Source: Ptychodera flava (Eukaryota > Hemichordata > Enteropneusta > Ptychoderidae). From it: DNA of 64,000 nt. Every line of letters starts with the position of its first letter. Position 1 is the first letter of the stretch. Shown piece after piece: positions 9,601-20,109 of this stretch. Location: NCBI RefSeq assembly GCF_041260155.1, contig NC_091932.1:47275629-47339628 (forward strand), given 5' to 3'. The notes under the pieces were generated by a model. It was not told the origin of the DNA and did no database searches. It was given only the letters and a program-made list of their open reading frames with translations. The translations under genes were made by a program, and so were the position numbers.

Positions 9601-12103
9601 TATAGAGAAATTACTAAATACTTACCTTCACCTGAAATTCAAAATGGCCACCATTCCTGTGTTAATATACGGGAATCTTTTCGATATTCACACAAATAAG
9701 CCGGTGAAAACTATATTTCATCAATGAATTTCAAAATAAGCCCCCCCCCCCATCCCGAGCAGTAGACTCAAAAACGTATTGTAAAAATTTGAAGGTCCAA
9801 ATATCTGTCCTCGATGCGCATTCTTCCTTAAAGGTATACAGTCACCTGTAATCTAAATATGCCCATATATGGTGAAAGGGGGCGTTCCGTGGTATCAAAA
9901 TGCCCATGTGACGGCGCTGTTTTTAAAAAGCGGCCAGCCGCTTAAAATCTGTGATTGGTTAGATTTTCTCTTTCCATGGTAACTGTGGCAAAATTGGAAC
10001 AGGTGACAGTATACCTTTAATGTAATTGATAATTTTTAAGTCAGATTAAACACTCATACTCAAAACTCTTCTTCTACATAAAGACAGATCCTACAATAAA
10101 CTTTCTTGGCCTTCACCCTTTATACACTGGAGTCGTATTTGAACATCTTTATCCTACACTATTTCAGCTTCCAATAAAACTTTCCCTTGTTAGTGTCTGT
10201 AGGTAAACTCCAAACGAAAACTGTCCGGCGAGTTTTTGGTGAGAACGCGCGGCTTCAGTGCCCTGGGTAAGTGTTTTACTCATGACAACCTAACTAATTT
10301 ACGCATGTACACACTTGTGATGCAGTAAAGAGTGGACATATGTGAATGAAATTTAGTTACTTTGTTTTAAGTTTGTGTGTGAAACAAATATTGGAGTGCA
10401 TTATCTTCATAGAAATAAATAATCTTCCAATGACAGGGGTTCCATGACAACTCCGATCACGTGGATGAATGGAACCAAAACGCTGAAATCTTCAGAATTG
10501 CACAGAGGACAGAGTAGAATGAAAATTGACGTCATGAACGTGTTGCATATACGAGATCTCGTGAGATTTGATTCAGGATCGTACACTTGTTGGATTAAGG
10601 GCAGAAAAGTGGCGGACTTCAGGCTTAAAGGTAACTTGCCAATATTCCATTGTTCTTTAGATACATTTGTAGTTTCTCACATTTACTGATAATAACTAAA
10701 TCCCACTCAAAGCGGGTATCTGCACAACACTTTAAGTATCACCACCTGATTTTACCGTCAAAATGTTCTTCCCAGTATTTCTACCTCATTTTGTTCATGA
10801 AAATATTCACATGAGCGAGTTTACGAAAACACTTGTCATACAGCAATGCGTTCCACAAATTCACCAAAACTTTGCCGTTTTCGTTTTTGGATGAAACAGC
10901 ATAATGAAATGTACACTGACCTCCCACGTTTCTTTTTCTTCCATACAGTAACGAAGCCATTGGTGAATAAAGGTAATTTCCTACGGTCTTATACACCTTT
11001 CAATAAAATCGTTCAGCTTGTAGATTGCTGCGATCATTATCAAATAAAATGCCTGTAAAATTTTTTTTTCTTGGCAAACGAAGCAAAATTTATCTAATAA
11101 CCACCATGTTCAAAGCGACACAATTATAACAACGATGGCGTCAAAACATGGAAATTATATGGCAGGACTTTTTCTTTTCCAAAAATATAAAGGACATCAA
11201 CATTTCCTTTATATTGTTGACCAGAATTTTTACACTTGTTATTCTCCATACTCATTCTTTGCGAAACAAACCAATGACAGCTTTGCATAGAAATACATAT
11301 CCTTTGGACGGAGCGTGCTGATTAATTATAAATAGCAACGCGTTTGATATTGCTCTATAGCGTTCTGTATGAAAACTGTAACATCTTGAACACCCAAACA
11401 TTTACAGGATAAAGACTAGGATAAAACAGTCATATTATCGCCCAAACAAGGGACTTTGTGCCTTAGGGTAGCTAACCATAGTCCCTTGTTTTGGCTATAT
11501 TAATTGTTTTTATTACATAGCTCTCTTACATATACTTTTCACTCGAAATGTTTATGTTTATTGGCAAATGGTAATTATATGCTTTATTCACTTTTAGAAC
11601 AAAATCCGTTAAAAATAGACCTGTATTCATCATCGAATGGCGCATAGATATATTTAAATCACTGTTATGCGGTTTATCAAATATTTTTAGGTGAAATTTT
11701 CTGAAAATCAGATTTCCTGCGTAAAACATGTAATTTGTACATTGCTAAATCCAAACGTTGTAAACTTGAAAATAGTTCTGGTTCGTTTCAGTTTACAATG
11801 ACTATGCGCCACCCCCTCGCCACCCCCCCACCAAAAAAAAGGTCACGTTGAATCCTAGTGGAGCGTACGGCGTTCGATATTCGAAGCATGCAATAAATTG
11901 TGATTACTGATCTTACAAATTATGACGTCACAAGTTGGCGATTTAGCTAATAGTCTTACACGATCACTTACGATGATCATTTTGTTTCAGGTGCTTGGCA
12001 ATACTTTGGCTACCTATTCATCTACTTCATCATTCTGACAACAGTCTTTATCGTAGTCATGGTGATAAGGCACCGTTACTCCAGGAAACACTTATCACAG
12101 TGA
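3679..12103 (+). CDS. FAM187-like type I membrane protein with two Ig domains
   Basis: Ten exons join in frame: 3679-3736, 4304-5828, 6232-6432, 6816-6994, 8290-8439, 9007-9054, 10203-10266, 10437-10630, 10949-10972 and 11991-12103. Every junction is GT-AG and the total is 852 codons including the stop, giving 851 residues. Order: signal peptide (1-20); acidic low-complexity region (about 21-500); Ig domain 1 (about 500-605; NMPC, VHWF, DAGIYRC); a 'WSEWSDCSKCGEEG' stretch followed across the intron by GYCFAE (about 634-660); Ig domain 2 (about 725-806; RLQCPG, ITWMNG, DSGSYTC); one transmembrane helix (about 819-842); and a short basic tail ending HLSQ. This order after the acidic part is that of the FAM187A/B family of Ig-like membrane proteins, whose molecular role is poorly known. 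Vertebrate members are about half this length. The transcript, and the 24-nt exon in particular, are not verified. Confidence 0.8.
4304..5828 (+). CDS. Exon 2 of the FAM187-like gene: long acidic region
   Basis: A single 1525-nt exon codes about 508 residues after the signal peptide. It begins right after a TTTTACAG acceptor (exon 1 ends with one base of a Ser codon completed here) and ends at a GTAAGT donor in phase 2. The protein is rich in Asp, Glu, Ser and Asn, with an uninterrupted Asp run near residue 210 (nt 4869-4902) and no visible globular motif until its C-terminal end ('AAYCIKENLIMAL', 'NMPCDP'), which supplies the start of Ig domain 1. A reading from a GTG at 4288 would be an artefact: those bases are intron and splice acceptor. 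Confidence 0.8.
6232..6994 (+). CDS. Exons 3-4 of the FAM187-like gene: Ig domain 1 and WSxWS segment
   Basis: Exon 3 (6232-6432) starts 'CSRSSEHVHWFKE' and ends in 'SPEDAGIYRCRAIKDGK', the classic C- and F-strand signatures of an Ig fold. Exon 4 (6816-6994) supplies the G strand ('ILGMYKVEV') and, after a linker, 'KWSEWSDCSKCGEEG', a thrombospondin-type-1-like start. The next exon (8290-8439) continues with GYCF and more cysteines (LPCSS, DICHEPC). Phases 2/2/1 agree on both sides. Confidence 0.8.
7355..7735 (+). mobile_element. Decayed non-LTR retrotransposon 3' end in intron 4 of the FAM187-like gene
   Basis: Conceptual translation with stops gives 'HDHNTRSAYRQVCYVPRC', then 'EWNAFPIDI' and 'LYTFKCNLKDYI'. 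These match the C-terminus of the retrotransposon at 27597-28877 (HHTRSTSRQDSYVPRC; LWNALPIEI; LYTFKSDLKDYV). The 3' UTR block 'gccccgatggaaattactgta' and the AAAT-type tail also match that copy. Confidence 0.75.
7844..8012 (+). repeat. Dispersed repeat family D, copy 2
   Basis: Shares the ordered blocks 'aacaccttgat', 'aggtcttct', 'caaatacctagc.ttgtgg', 'ggacaaaatt' and 'taccggcagttt' with copies at 1766 and 15217. Confidence 0.55.
9501..9827 (-). mobile_element. MITE family A copy in intron 6 of the FAM187-like gene
   Basis: Starts 'ggtattacgcgcc' after a degenerate TTAA and ends 'gcgcattcttcc' just before TTAA (9828-9831). It contains the family's conserved core 'ttcaaaatggccaccat'. It abuts a family B element directly, the two sharing one TTAA. 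Confidence 0.75.
9832..10016 (+). mobile_element. MITE family B copy 1 (185 bp)
   Basis: Terminal inverted repeats 'aggtatacagtcacctgt' and 'acaggtgacagtatacct' (18 bp, one mismatch) are flanked by TTAA at 9828-9831 and 10017-10020. The copy at 24619-24803 has the same length and lies in the opposite internal orientation. Confidence 0.85.
10203..10630 (+). CDS. Exons 7-8 of the FAM187-like gene: Ig domain 2
   Basis: Exon 7 (10203-10266) ends the A-B strand part, 'VFGENARLQCPG'. Exon 8 (10437-10630) gives 'MTTPITWMNGTKTLK' and 'VRFDSGSYTCWIKG'. Joining them at GTAAGT and GACAG restores a single frame through five consecutive G bases. The two conserved cysteines and the tryptophan of an Ig fold are all present. 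Confidence 0.8.
10949..12103 (+). CDS. Exons 9-10 of the FAM187-like gene: 24-nt microexon, membrane anchor, stop
   Basis: Exon 9 (10949-10972) would add eight residues, 'VTKPLVNK', between a TACAG acceptor and a GTAATT donor, with phase 1 on both sides. Exon 10 (11991-12103) encodes 'AWQYFGYLFIYFIILTTVF' and a few more hydrophobic residues, then a basic tail and TGA. Skipping the microexon keeps the frame, so inclusion is a guess based on splice sites. Confidence 0.65.
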
Positions 12104-12212
12104 CAATGAAGGCCGTATTAAACGATTATTGTATCGACTAAGAGTATTTTCTTCGATACGGCAATATCTGCTCGCTGTCTCAATGCTGTTCTGTATTGGT
12201 TTAACATCAAAT

Positions 12213-12240
12213 AATAAAGGCAAGTTTAAGTAATAATAAA
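12213..12240 (+). terminator. Polyadenylation signals of the FAM187-like gene
   Basis: Two AATAAA hexamers (12213-12218 and 12235-12240) lie about 110-135 bp after the stop codon, suggesting a short 3' UTR. Confidence 0.6.
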
Positions 12241-13135
12241 ATGCATTAATGTACATTGGAATGTTTCTGTCTTTTGTATCATTTTAAGGATTGTTACAGT
12301 ACAGTGGTGGACTCTATTCAATAGAAATTACCACACACTCTTATGGGACTGACCCAAAGCTCGTCTAATAGATTCACGCACTTGTGGAGAGAATTTATAA
12401 ATTGTCCACGATCGATGAAATATAAGTAAATGAACGAACATCAAAAAAACGAGGCATTGCCCTTCAACCACTCCCCAACCTGCTTTCATGAGTCCAATTT
12501 CGCATCATGGCAATGATATCCCGGATGTGTTTATATGGTTTGTCAGAACTAACACTTTACTCTTGAAATATTGTCTTGATGTCCACACGGAGAGCGCTAC
12601 GCATATACTATTGAATGTGTTCTAGAGGTTGTCTACGGACAATCTTCTTCATGTATATAGGGGTAGTAAAAGAAGCTTAAAGTGGCATTCCTCAATCCAC
12701 GATCAATCCCAGTTTCTCGTATCAGTGCATGTTGACATTAACGATGTACATGGTGTTAATCTATTATTCTTCTTTTAAAAATGTGCCAAGTTCATTAATT
12801 TGTTTTGTGATAAAGCTGATAAAAACTGCTCTTTTAATGAAAGGTCCTCCGTCACCGTAAATTTGCATATACTAGAATCCATATATGGTCACAGAGGTGC
12901 GTCAGCCTCATTTACCCGTAAGCGTCAGTAGCGTTATACAGTCCCCGCAACACGGTTGTTTTTGTATGGTCACCTGCTTGACAACCAGCGTGACTGCCAC
13001 GATTACCGACGGACACCATTGGTTTAGGACTATGCTTCACATCCCGATCATCGCAGGTGAGTTTTTAGTTGGTTCCTTTGGATCACGTGGTAATTGGGTC
13101 TACCTATAGACTGCTGTTGCTTTTTAACCGTCCCA
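12241..13135. other. Intergenic, convergent 3' ends
   Basis: Lies between the plus-strand FAM187-like gene and the 3' end of minus-strand WSC1. I see no gene. The 3' UTR of WSC1 must start here, but no reverse-strand AATAAA is evident close to its stop. Confidence 0.4.
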
Positions 13136-16100
13136 TCAGCAATCGGAGCAGAAAGTATTGGCCTTGACGTAGAGCCGTGGAGTAAACTCGGGTAAAGTCT
13201 GTGTAAAGCATTTCGCGGTTGTGTTGTCATGGAAAAACGACCAACATTCCCCCAGCCTTGAACATTCCATGGCACAGTCCAGAACTTCCATTTCAGCGTA
13301 AATTGTCCTGGGAATGGACAACAATGAAATTGCATCCAAATGTCAATTAAAATAAATATGGTAAAATCAATGAATCAATAATGATAGCGAATTCTCAGTC
13401 AGAAATGTTGATTTACTGTGTTTCTTGAAATCTTCTTGAAACTATTACTTGGCTGATAATGAGAAAAAAAAATCTATAAACACTTCCTGCTGGACTAGAC
13501 TGACAATAAAATATGGCGGCAAGACTGAGAAAAACTGGCCCAATGATAACTTGTTATTACAATTCAACATTAACTTTAGAGACTATTTTGTAATATTTAC
13601 TGAACATAACAGGCACCACAAACAAGCATTGCTTATATACCATAGCGGAGATGTGGCCGAGAGTTATACAGTAGTGGAAATGATGCCACCCAAGTATCAT
13701 ATAGATTTAAGTAACGACAAACTAACCATACGAAAAGAAATATAGTACTTACCAGTTACTTGGTATCCCGGTTCGTATTGGATTGTTCAGCCCTGCAGGA
13801 TCTCTTATAAATCTCGTCCACTTCACTAAATAAAGTAAAGGAAAATACTCATCGGTTTGTCGCAGTTGGCCTGTTTCAAATATTGTATTCTCTGTGACGT
13901 CTTCGTTTGACAGTTTGTTACTGTCTATTTGTCGTTATCTGTTTGACGCTATCTGTCTCTGTGATCAGTATCCGTCTGTACATGTAGAACTGTGGTCATA
14001 AGTCAGCTTGTCAATTCTATATCATGGTGACATTTAATTAATAGCGTTTTGATGAATTCACTTTTCCTTTACAAAATGTCCATCATTTTTACCCTATTTC
14101 TCTGCCTACTTTTCACTGAAATTATGACGATTCTATGAAAGTTTTTTGTCGTTTATATCGGAAAGATCTCATGAACCTCGGAACAGCATAATCAACATTT
14201 TGGGGTTGAATCTCTGAAAACACGATTAATTAAAGTGTTAAACATGTACGCTTTCGAAATTTTAGTTGGATTTAACATTTGTCTAAGCTTGGTTAAAGAA
14301 TGTACATTCATGTAATAGGCATATTGACACAGAAATGTTAGACTTTTTTTGATATTTTCCTCAATTCTTTAAAACGTTATCTTTCATAATCAAGATTAAA
14401 ATTAGAAGTCACCGATCAAAGTTTCAGATTACCTAAGGAAATTACCGAAAGTCTTTCGGTACTCGTATTTAAAGTTAATGGTCGCTATACCCAGAGTTAA
14501 CGCCATGCATAAAATTGGTGTTGTGATTTTTACAAAACAAACGAAAACCATAAAAACTTCCCTCCTCTGAAGTGTTCAAAGTATGTCACCAAAAGCAGCG
14601 GCTAGAATAGTATCGTAAAATGTGAGAGTCCGAATATATGTTCCTGAATCGTATTCTGTGACTTAAGGTAGTATGCGCCTCGTATTAAAGTAATGGATAT
14701 TTCAACCATTCTCTTTGAAAATCAAGAATAAAAATCGAGGCTCACCATGCAAATTTTTGTACGAGAGTAACTAATTCCAAAGATTTATTGATATTTGAAA
14801 TTCAAAATATCCACCAACGCTGTGTTCACTCCATGGAGAAAAAAAAATCGATTTCCGAAAAACTAAGACAGTGAAATTTTCTTAAACCAAGAGTTAAAAA
14901 ATGAATCCCCACAAGTAGTGGGTCAGAAAAGAATTGTAAAAGTTTGAGAGTCCAACTATCTGTCCCCGAGGCGCGTGCTACCTTAAATGGTACAAACAGG
15001 TATAGAAAGGAACTATGATGATTTGACGACCACACGGGGCACTACACGCATCAATCTCCGATGAATATGGCTAACTCAGGTTACTATAGTTTGGTATATG
15101 TACAGATGTACAGCCATCAAATGCATGGTCGATTCTTATTTCAAAAGAGTGAAAAATGTCATGCCTGTGGACGGGTACGCAATATTTATGCACAGAACGA
15201 TGATTTAGAATGCACTATGCAAATATTTCAGACTTATTTACATCTAGATTAGGGTCTTCTCCAACCATATGTCTCTCCTCCCCCCGACAAATCCCAACAA
15301 AATACCTGGCATTATGATGCTAAGGTTTTCCTCCCGCATATAGCGAACAAAATTCACCGGCCGTTTTCTCATGTAGACACTTTGTCACTTGATGGTACTA
15401 GTACACATGTCAGTCAAAAGTCCATCTGATGATAACCTTCAGCGAATTCAAAGTGCCATCAAAGACGTCCAGAATGTTTTATAAATTTGATTTGATAATT
15501 TTAGATGATGGCGAAAAAGTATGTCCATGGGGTATTTGGGGTTGAACACGATTGGTTCTATAAATTTCGGAGAATCGGATCTTCAAATTGTTCAAATTTC
15601 TCAATTGCAATATTACAAATTACTCATAAAAATAAGTGTATAACTTAAAAAGAAAAACAGATGAGCTTACATTGCAAATTAAACCGACATTAATTCACTT
15701 CACTATGCAATTATCCCAAATCAGTTCCAATAGTGTTGTTGAGAATTTCCTCTTTAAAACAAAGAGGTTTACTCACCAATTCTGAATACGTTTGATCTCC
15801 AATTTCCTCCGCAGATCTGTTGACTGTTTCCTTTGCATGTCAAACGACACGAACTCTCGTCTCCTCTTCCGTGAAGATCAAAGTCATGTCCACAGAAACA
15901 CTGATCTCTGTGCTGAAGTCCAGCGTAGGGCGCGTCAAAGCCATCGCATATATCAATGCATCGTTCAATGGTTTGATCGTTCGATTCGTCTTTGTGCCAG
16001 CCGAGCGCCCTCTCTCGATTATCGATGAAACAACCAACGTATTCATAAGATGGCAAAGAGTTTACCGCAGTAAACACTAAAAATACAAACGAAACTATGT

Positions 16101-19100
16101 AATCAATATCATGAAAATTCATCTTTTGTCAATAGTTATGCAAAGAGTTCAATCAATCAAGGAAAAAAGCTATATTCCCATAATACAAAATTTAGTGCCC
16201 TATTGAAATGCGTCAATGTCATATCATGACCGTTTTTATTCACCCTGCACGGTTACATAGAAAGCGTTATTATCGTAATATCTTTTTAACCCAGTAAAGA
16301 GACGCTGTCGAGTGAATGTACACCGTCTGGTCAATATCTAAGTTATAATTACAATGGTTGCTAAGGAAATCGACAATCCTTTCAATAATTTTGAAACGGC
16401 TGCAACAACGGAATACAATGAAATCGATATCAATCACTATTTGTTTTAATGGGAAACTTAACTCCTGAAATCTTATCGCCACCTTATGATTTATGCCTTC
16501 AAGGTTTTCTTAATAGAGTCAAATTTCCGGGGAAGTTTTTTTGTAAACATTTGGTTTTCACTGAGTTGGCATGAAGAAAAAGGTATTTGTTCATCTAAGT
16601 CACGGTGACATTGAGAAGTGAAATGGAGGTGCGCAAGTAAGACACTTTCTGTAACTGGCTTACTAAATTTAAGACATGTTACACTTTGGTTAGGTTTTGC
16701 AAGTATGTATATCGTAACACCAATTATCAATATGCGCAAGATAGGGAATTTTTAATTCGTCTAGTAAAAGCCCGTGAAGCGGTTTTTGACGATGTAATAC
16801 AAACCGATCTGAAAATAAAAAACGTGTAACGAGAATGAAGATGGAGAAACACAAAAAATATTTTGATTTTTTTAGATTCCTAACATGCAACTCTGCTTTG
16901 GATTCACTCTGTTTAGGTAGACGGGCTTTGATTCTTGTTAGAGTTCTAGCATTCAAAGCTGTGATTCAACATGTGAGATTGAACTTTTCATTTTAATTAT
17001 TTTTTATAATCTCGAAACAAATTCGAAATTGTCTTTGCAATTTATGCTTTTTGAACTGGAAAGGAAGTCGAACATTTGCAGTAATTTCGTAACCGAATAT
17101 AGGATATTCATTAAACTCAAACACAATCAGTTCATTAGCTAGAAAGTGTAATTGTATTTAATGAACTTATTTTGATTAAGTTGCGTCAAATTGCGTACAT
17201 TATAGACTGTATAGTAGTTCTGAAATCATTTTACCAGCCAGTCATTCGAAAACTTTCATGTTTGATACGTAAGAGTAATAAAAGCATATCCTGGCGACTA
17301 AATGGCCTTTAGAAAACCTCTATTGTTGTGGCAATCTTTTTAAAAACGGCGCAGACTGGAATTTCCTTTCAACGGATCAAATGTATATTCGCTACATTAT
17401 ATGAAAATAAACAACTTCCCTTTCTATAGAAATGGGTAAGTAAATGCGACTACAAGTAGCTTGTTTCAAACCAAATACTGATTGATTTCGAGTTTCACTT
17501 ATTGTCAATTTTTCGTCTTGTTGTCTCATTCCTATAACTAGATCTCTCCTAAACTATTTTTCTGCCTCTCTGTTTGTCAGAACTATTCTCTGTGTCTCCC
17601 TTCTACGGTCTCTTTTTCTGTCTCCATTACCATCCTTTCTGTCTGTTCGAATTCTCTGATCTAAGTGTCACGTTCGTCTTTCTGCATCTCTCTAAAAGAT
17701 TTGAATCGTTCATGTCATCCTATTGTCGATTTAAAATAACATCACCAAATAAAGACAGAAATTGATGAAATCAAAGCATCAATGCATGAGTATAAAGTTG
17801 AATTTCTGTATATTTAAGTTGCATTTTATAATACCGAAATGATTTACTTGCAATAAGTTATCCTCAAGCAGTAAACGATATTTTTGTGTATTGCTATAAA
17901 GTCCTCTACAATCAAATAAAATTTTTCATAATCTCTTTTTGAATTTTAGTTTCGTTTGATTTTAAAGAGATTATATTACTGAGCAAATTAATAAATAAGC
18001 AGACAGTTTTCACCATTAATGTTTCTTTTAAACTATAAGAATTATTTAAATTATTTAAATCACGAATACCTGAGTTCCCTAAGGTATCTTGTACTTTTCT
18101 GTTATTTAATTAAAATATCGGAAATACCATTCACCCTGTAAAGTCAATATCAGGGTCACGAATGTGTTTGCGGAGCAGACTTCGAATTTTGAAACACTGC
18201 GCATGTACATTTGAATAGTGCCTATAACAAGATAATACTCATGTCACTACCAATAGCTTGTGTAAAGTGTCAGCCGGGGACAGATAGTCGGACTTTCAAA
18301 TTTCTACAATTATTTTCTGATCTACCACTGTGGGAGCTCATTTTAAAGCCTTGGAGAAAGAAAAACTTTCACCGTCTTTAGTTTTTCGAAAATCCAAAAT
18401 TTAATTTTTCTCCATGGAGTTAAGACGGAAATGGCGGCCATTTTGAATTTCAGATATCGCAAAATGTTGGGTAGCTTGTTTCACTAGTTCCAAAATTTGC
18501 ACGGTGACCCCCGATTTTTATTGTTGATTTGGTAAGAGAACGGTTGAAAGATTCATTGAGGAAAGTTTGAGCAGAAGCTTAAGTCTTTCACTTTCGAGGC
18601 GCATACTGCCTTAAAAGCTCGCCATATTCTGTACGTGAAAAGCTTTGAAATTTCTTCCAGGATAGCCAGTCGATTATTTTGCCAAGAAATGACCCCTTTT
18701 CGTGTGTGGTTTAAGTTTCTTTATTAATCCTGGAGCTTCTTAGAAAAGTTTGTTCATTTTGCTGATTACTAACAGAGGTAGTTTTGAACCGGTCTCTTTC
18801 CCATGATACGTTCTCAGTAGAAAAAGTAGGGGTCACTGAATATTTCTGTATAAAATTCGAGTCGGGTTCCCAGTCTTTGTGCCGCCTCGACGTCAAAATG
18901 TACATTTGTTGGGAAACAAAATACCAACCTGTACGGTAGATCGCTGCTCTATACAACGTAGCAGAAACGTAACATTTTGACTTTCATTAGTTCTATAAAT
19001 CTGTCCCAACGGTGCAATCAAGAGTACAGTGTCTAAGGACAGTCGGCTCAAGGAAAATCTCATAAACGACAATTTTATATTATAAGATCAGATGACAGTT

Positions 19101-19477
19101 TAATTTTGTTTCTTGAAGAGGTAAATGGAATCAGAAATCCCTCAAATGGCTCTTCAGCAGATAAAGACTTGAATTTTATGAGTGAGTCACTTTTGTCTTT
19201 AATTTTTTCTTCTATTTGAACTATGGCCACCCCATTTGGTAAGCATAATGCGACTTTTCTGTGTAAATTTATCAGTTCATATTTAGAGCATAACAAACAT
19301 CGACAATGCTTGATCTCTTCTTTGGAAGTCTGATTTCGCCCTAGCGTCGCTTAAACTGTGATTTCCTCAAAAACCGAATATATTGACCGACTGCAGCAGA
19401 TGAAAATATCGCCAGATGTGAAATTAAAAGAAAGACTTACCTTTCAGCCAGAGACACCACAGAACGGATACTTTCAT
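13136..19477 (-). CDS. WSC1: secreted WSC-domain protein with Cys-rich PAN-like C-terminus
   Basis: Coding exons on the minus strand are 19441-19477, 15777-16076, 13753-13825 and 13136-13307. Phases are 1, 1 and 2, and the total is 194 codons, 193 residues. Exon 1 gives MKVSVLWCLWLK. Exon 2 starts VFTAVNSLPSYEYVGCF, completing the signal peptide and opening a WSC domain with eight cysteines ('ERCIDICDG', 'CFCGHDFD', 'QQICGGNW'). Exon 3 is a basic linker ('KWTRFIRDPAGLNNP'). Exon 4 has six cysteines in 'CAMECSRLGECWSFF', 'KCFTQTLPEF' and 'FCSDC', then stop. WSC domains are considered carbohydrate-binding; the last module looks like part of a PAN/Apple domain, but that is weaker. No membrane anchor is seen, so the product is probably secreted. 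It is the most diverged of the three copies: its linker lacks the NQT glycosylation site of the other two. Confidence 0.85.
13449..13745 (+). other. Unidentified ORF antisense to WSC1, inside its last intron
   Basis: An open frame of about 98 codons with protein-like composition ('YFVIFTEHNRHHKQALLI', 'GDVAESYTVVEMM') ends 8 bp before WSC1 exon 3 on the opposite strand. I do not recognise it. It has no visible splice sites or promoter, and could be a fragment of a mobile-element protein. Confidence 0.3.
14667..14982 (-). mobile_element. MITE family A copy in intron 2 of WSC1
   Basis: TTAA at 14663-14666 and 14983-14986 flank inverted ends 'ggtagtatgcgcctcg' and 'cgaggcgcgtgctacc'. It is a near-complete, slightly short member (316 bp). 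Confidence 0.85.
15217..15380 (+). repeat. Dispersed repeat family D, copy 3
   Basis: Contains 'ctatgcaaatattt', 'agggtcttct', 'aaaatacctggcattatgat' and 'gaacaaaattcaccggc', in the order seen at 1766 and 7844. Confidence 0.55.
15470..15735. repeat. Segment duplicated at 53395-53670
   Basis: Shared ordered blocks include 'gaacacgatt', 'ttcaaatttctca', 'caatattacaaattactc', 'cataaaaataagtgtataac', 'gatgagcttacatt' and 'cagttccaat'. This piece starts about 40 bp downstream of WSC1 exon 2; the other copy lies in intron 1 of WSC3 with no exon beside it. Confidence 0.65.
16138..18260. other. Intron 1 of WSC1, AT-rich, no gene seen
   Basis: The only notable feature is a pyrimidine-rich stretch with TCTG and CTCT words at about 17540-17700, of the type also found in WSC2 intron 1 (38320-38440, 39430-39690). 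Its open frames are short and not protein-like. Confidence 0.4.
18273..18610 (+). mobile_element. MITE family A copy in intron 1 of WSC1
   Basis: Left end is degenerate ('ccggggacagatagtcgg'), followed by the family core 'aaatggcggccattttgaat' and ending 'gaggcgcatactgcc' before TTAA (18611-18614). Confidence 0.75.
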
Positions 19478-19870
19478 CTTTAGAGTCGAGTCAAATACCA
19501 ATATCTACACAGATGCTTTCAGCAAAATGCAAAATAAACAGTCAATCTGAGCTCTGGAATGCAACATATTAAGCTAAATACAGACTTACGTACCATAGCT
19601 ACCACTTACGGTTGTTTGCTTAGCTTTGATGTTATCTGAGCTGGTTAAATAATTTCAGATTACAAACGATAGACTGATTGTTTTCATATCATAAATATGT
19701 CTTCGATAGCCTTTACTTTTTCTTTCTACAATAGAGTTGAAAACCAACCGTACCGAAAGGTGTTCAATATCACGTTATGGACGATAAACAGCTCAGCCGT
19801 CGCCATGGCAACTTCCTAATGATATGTGCCCTAGAGTGACGCCTGAAATACCATTACTTTATACACCTGC
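19478..19870 (-). promoter_or_regulatory. WSC1 5' UTR and promoter region
   Basis: Related to the regions upstream of WSC2 and WSC3. Shared words include 'acagtcaatc' and 'ggaatgcaa' near the start codon, and 'gccatggcaac' further up, corresponding to 'tcatggcaacgtc' upstream of WSC2. No clear TATA box is seen. Confidence 0.5.
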
Positions 19871-20020
19871 TGGATTCGATCGAACCTTCGCTTGTAAGTG
19901 CAACTAGGAAGGATCAGGAATAAACCATTCTTACTGAAGGGTAAGAATAGGGTACTTTCTTTGTAGAGAGAGTTCTGCACAGTTGTCGTGACAATCGCAT
20001 TCCGATATTGGCGTACTTAA

Positions 20021-20105
20021 CCCTTTCACCCCCAGTTCCCTGTGTACAGGTCCAACTTTACCATAGAAAACAATGGATTTGGGACAAACCATGGTGGTGA
20101 AAGGG
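20021..20105 (+). mobile_element. MITE family C, copy 2 (85 bp)
   Basis: TTAA at 20017-20020 and 20106-20109 flank inverted ends 'ccctttcacccccagttcc' and 'catggtggtgaaaggg'. It is the same size as the copy at 703-787. Confidence 0.8.
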
Positions 20106-20109
20106 TTAA

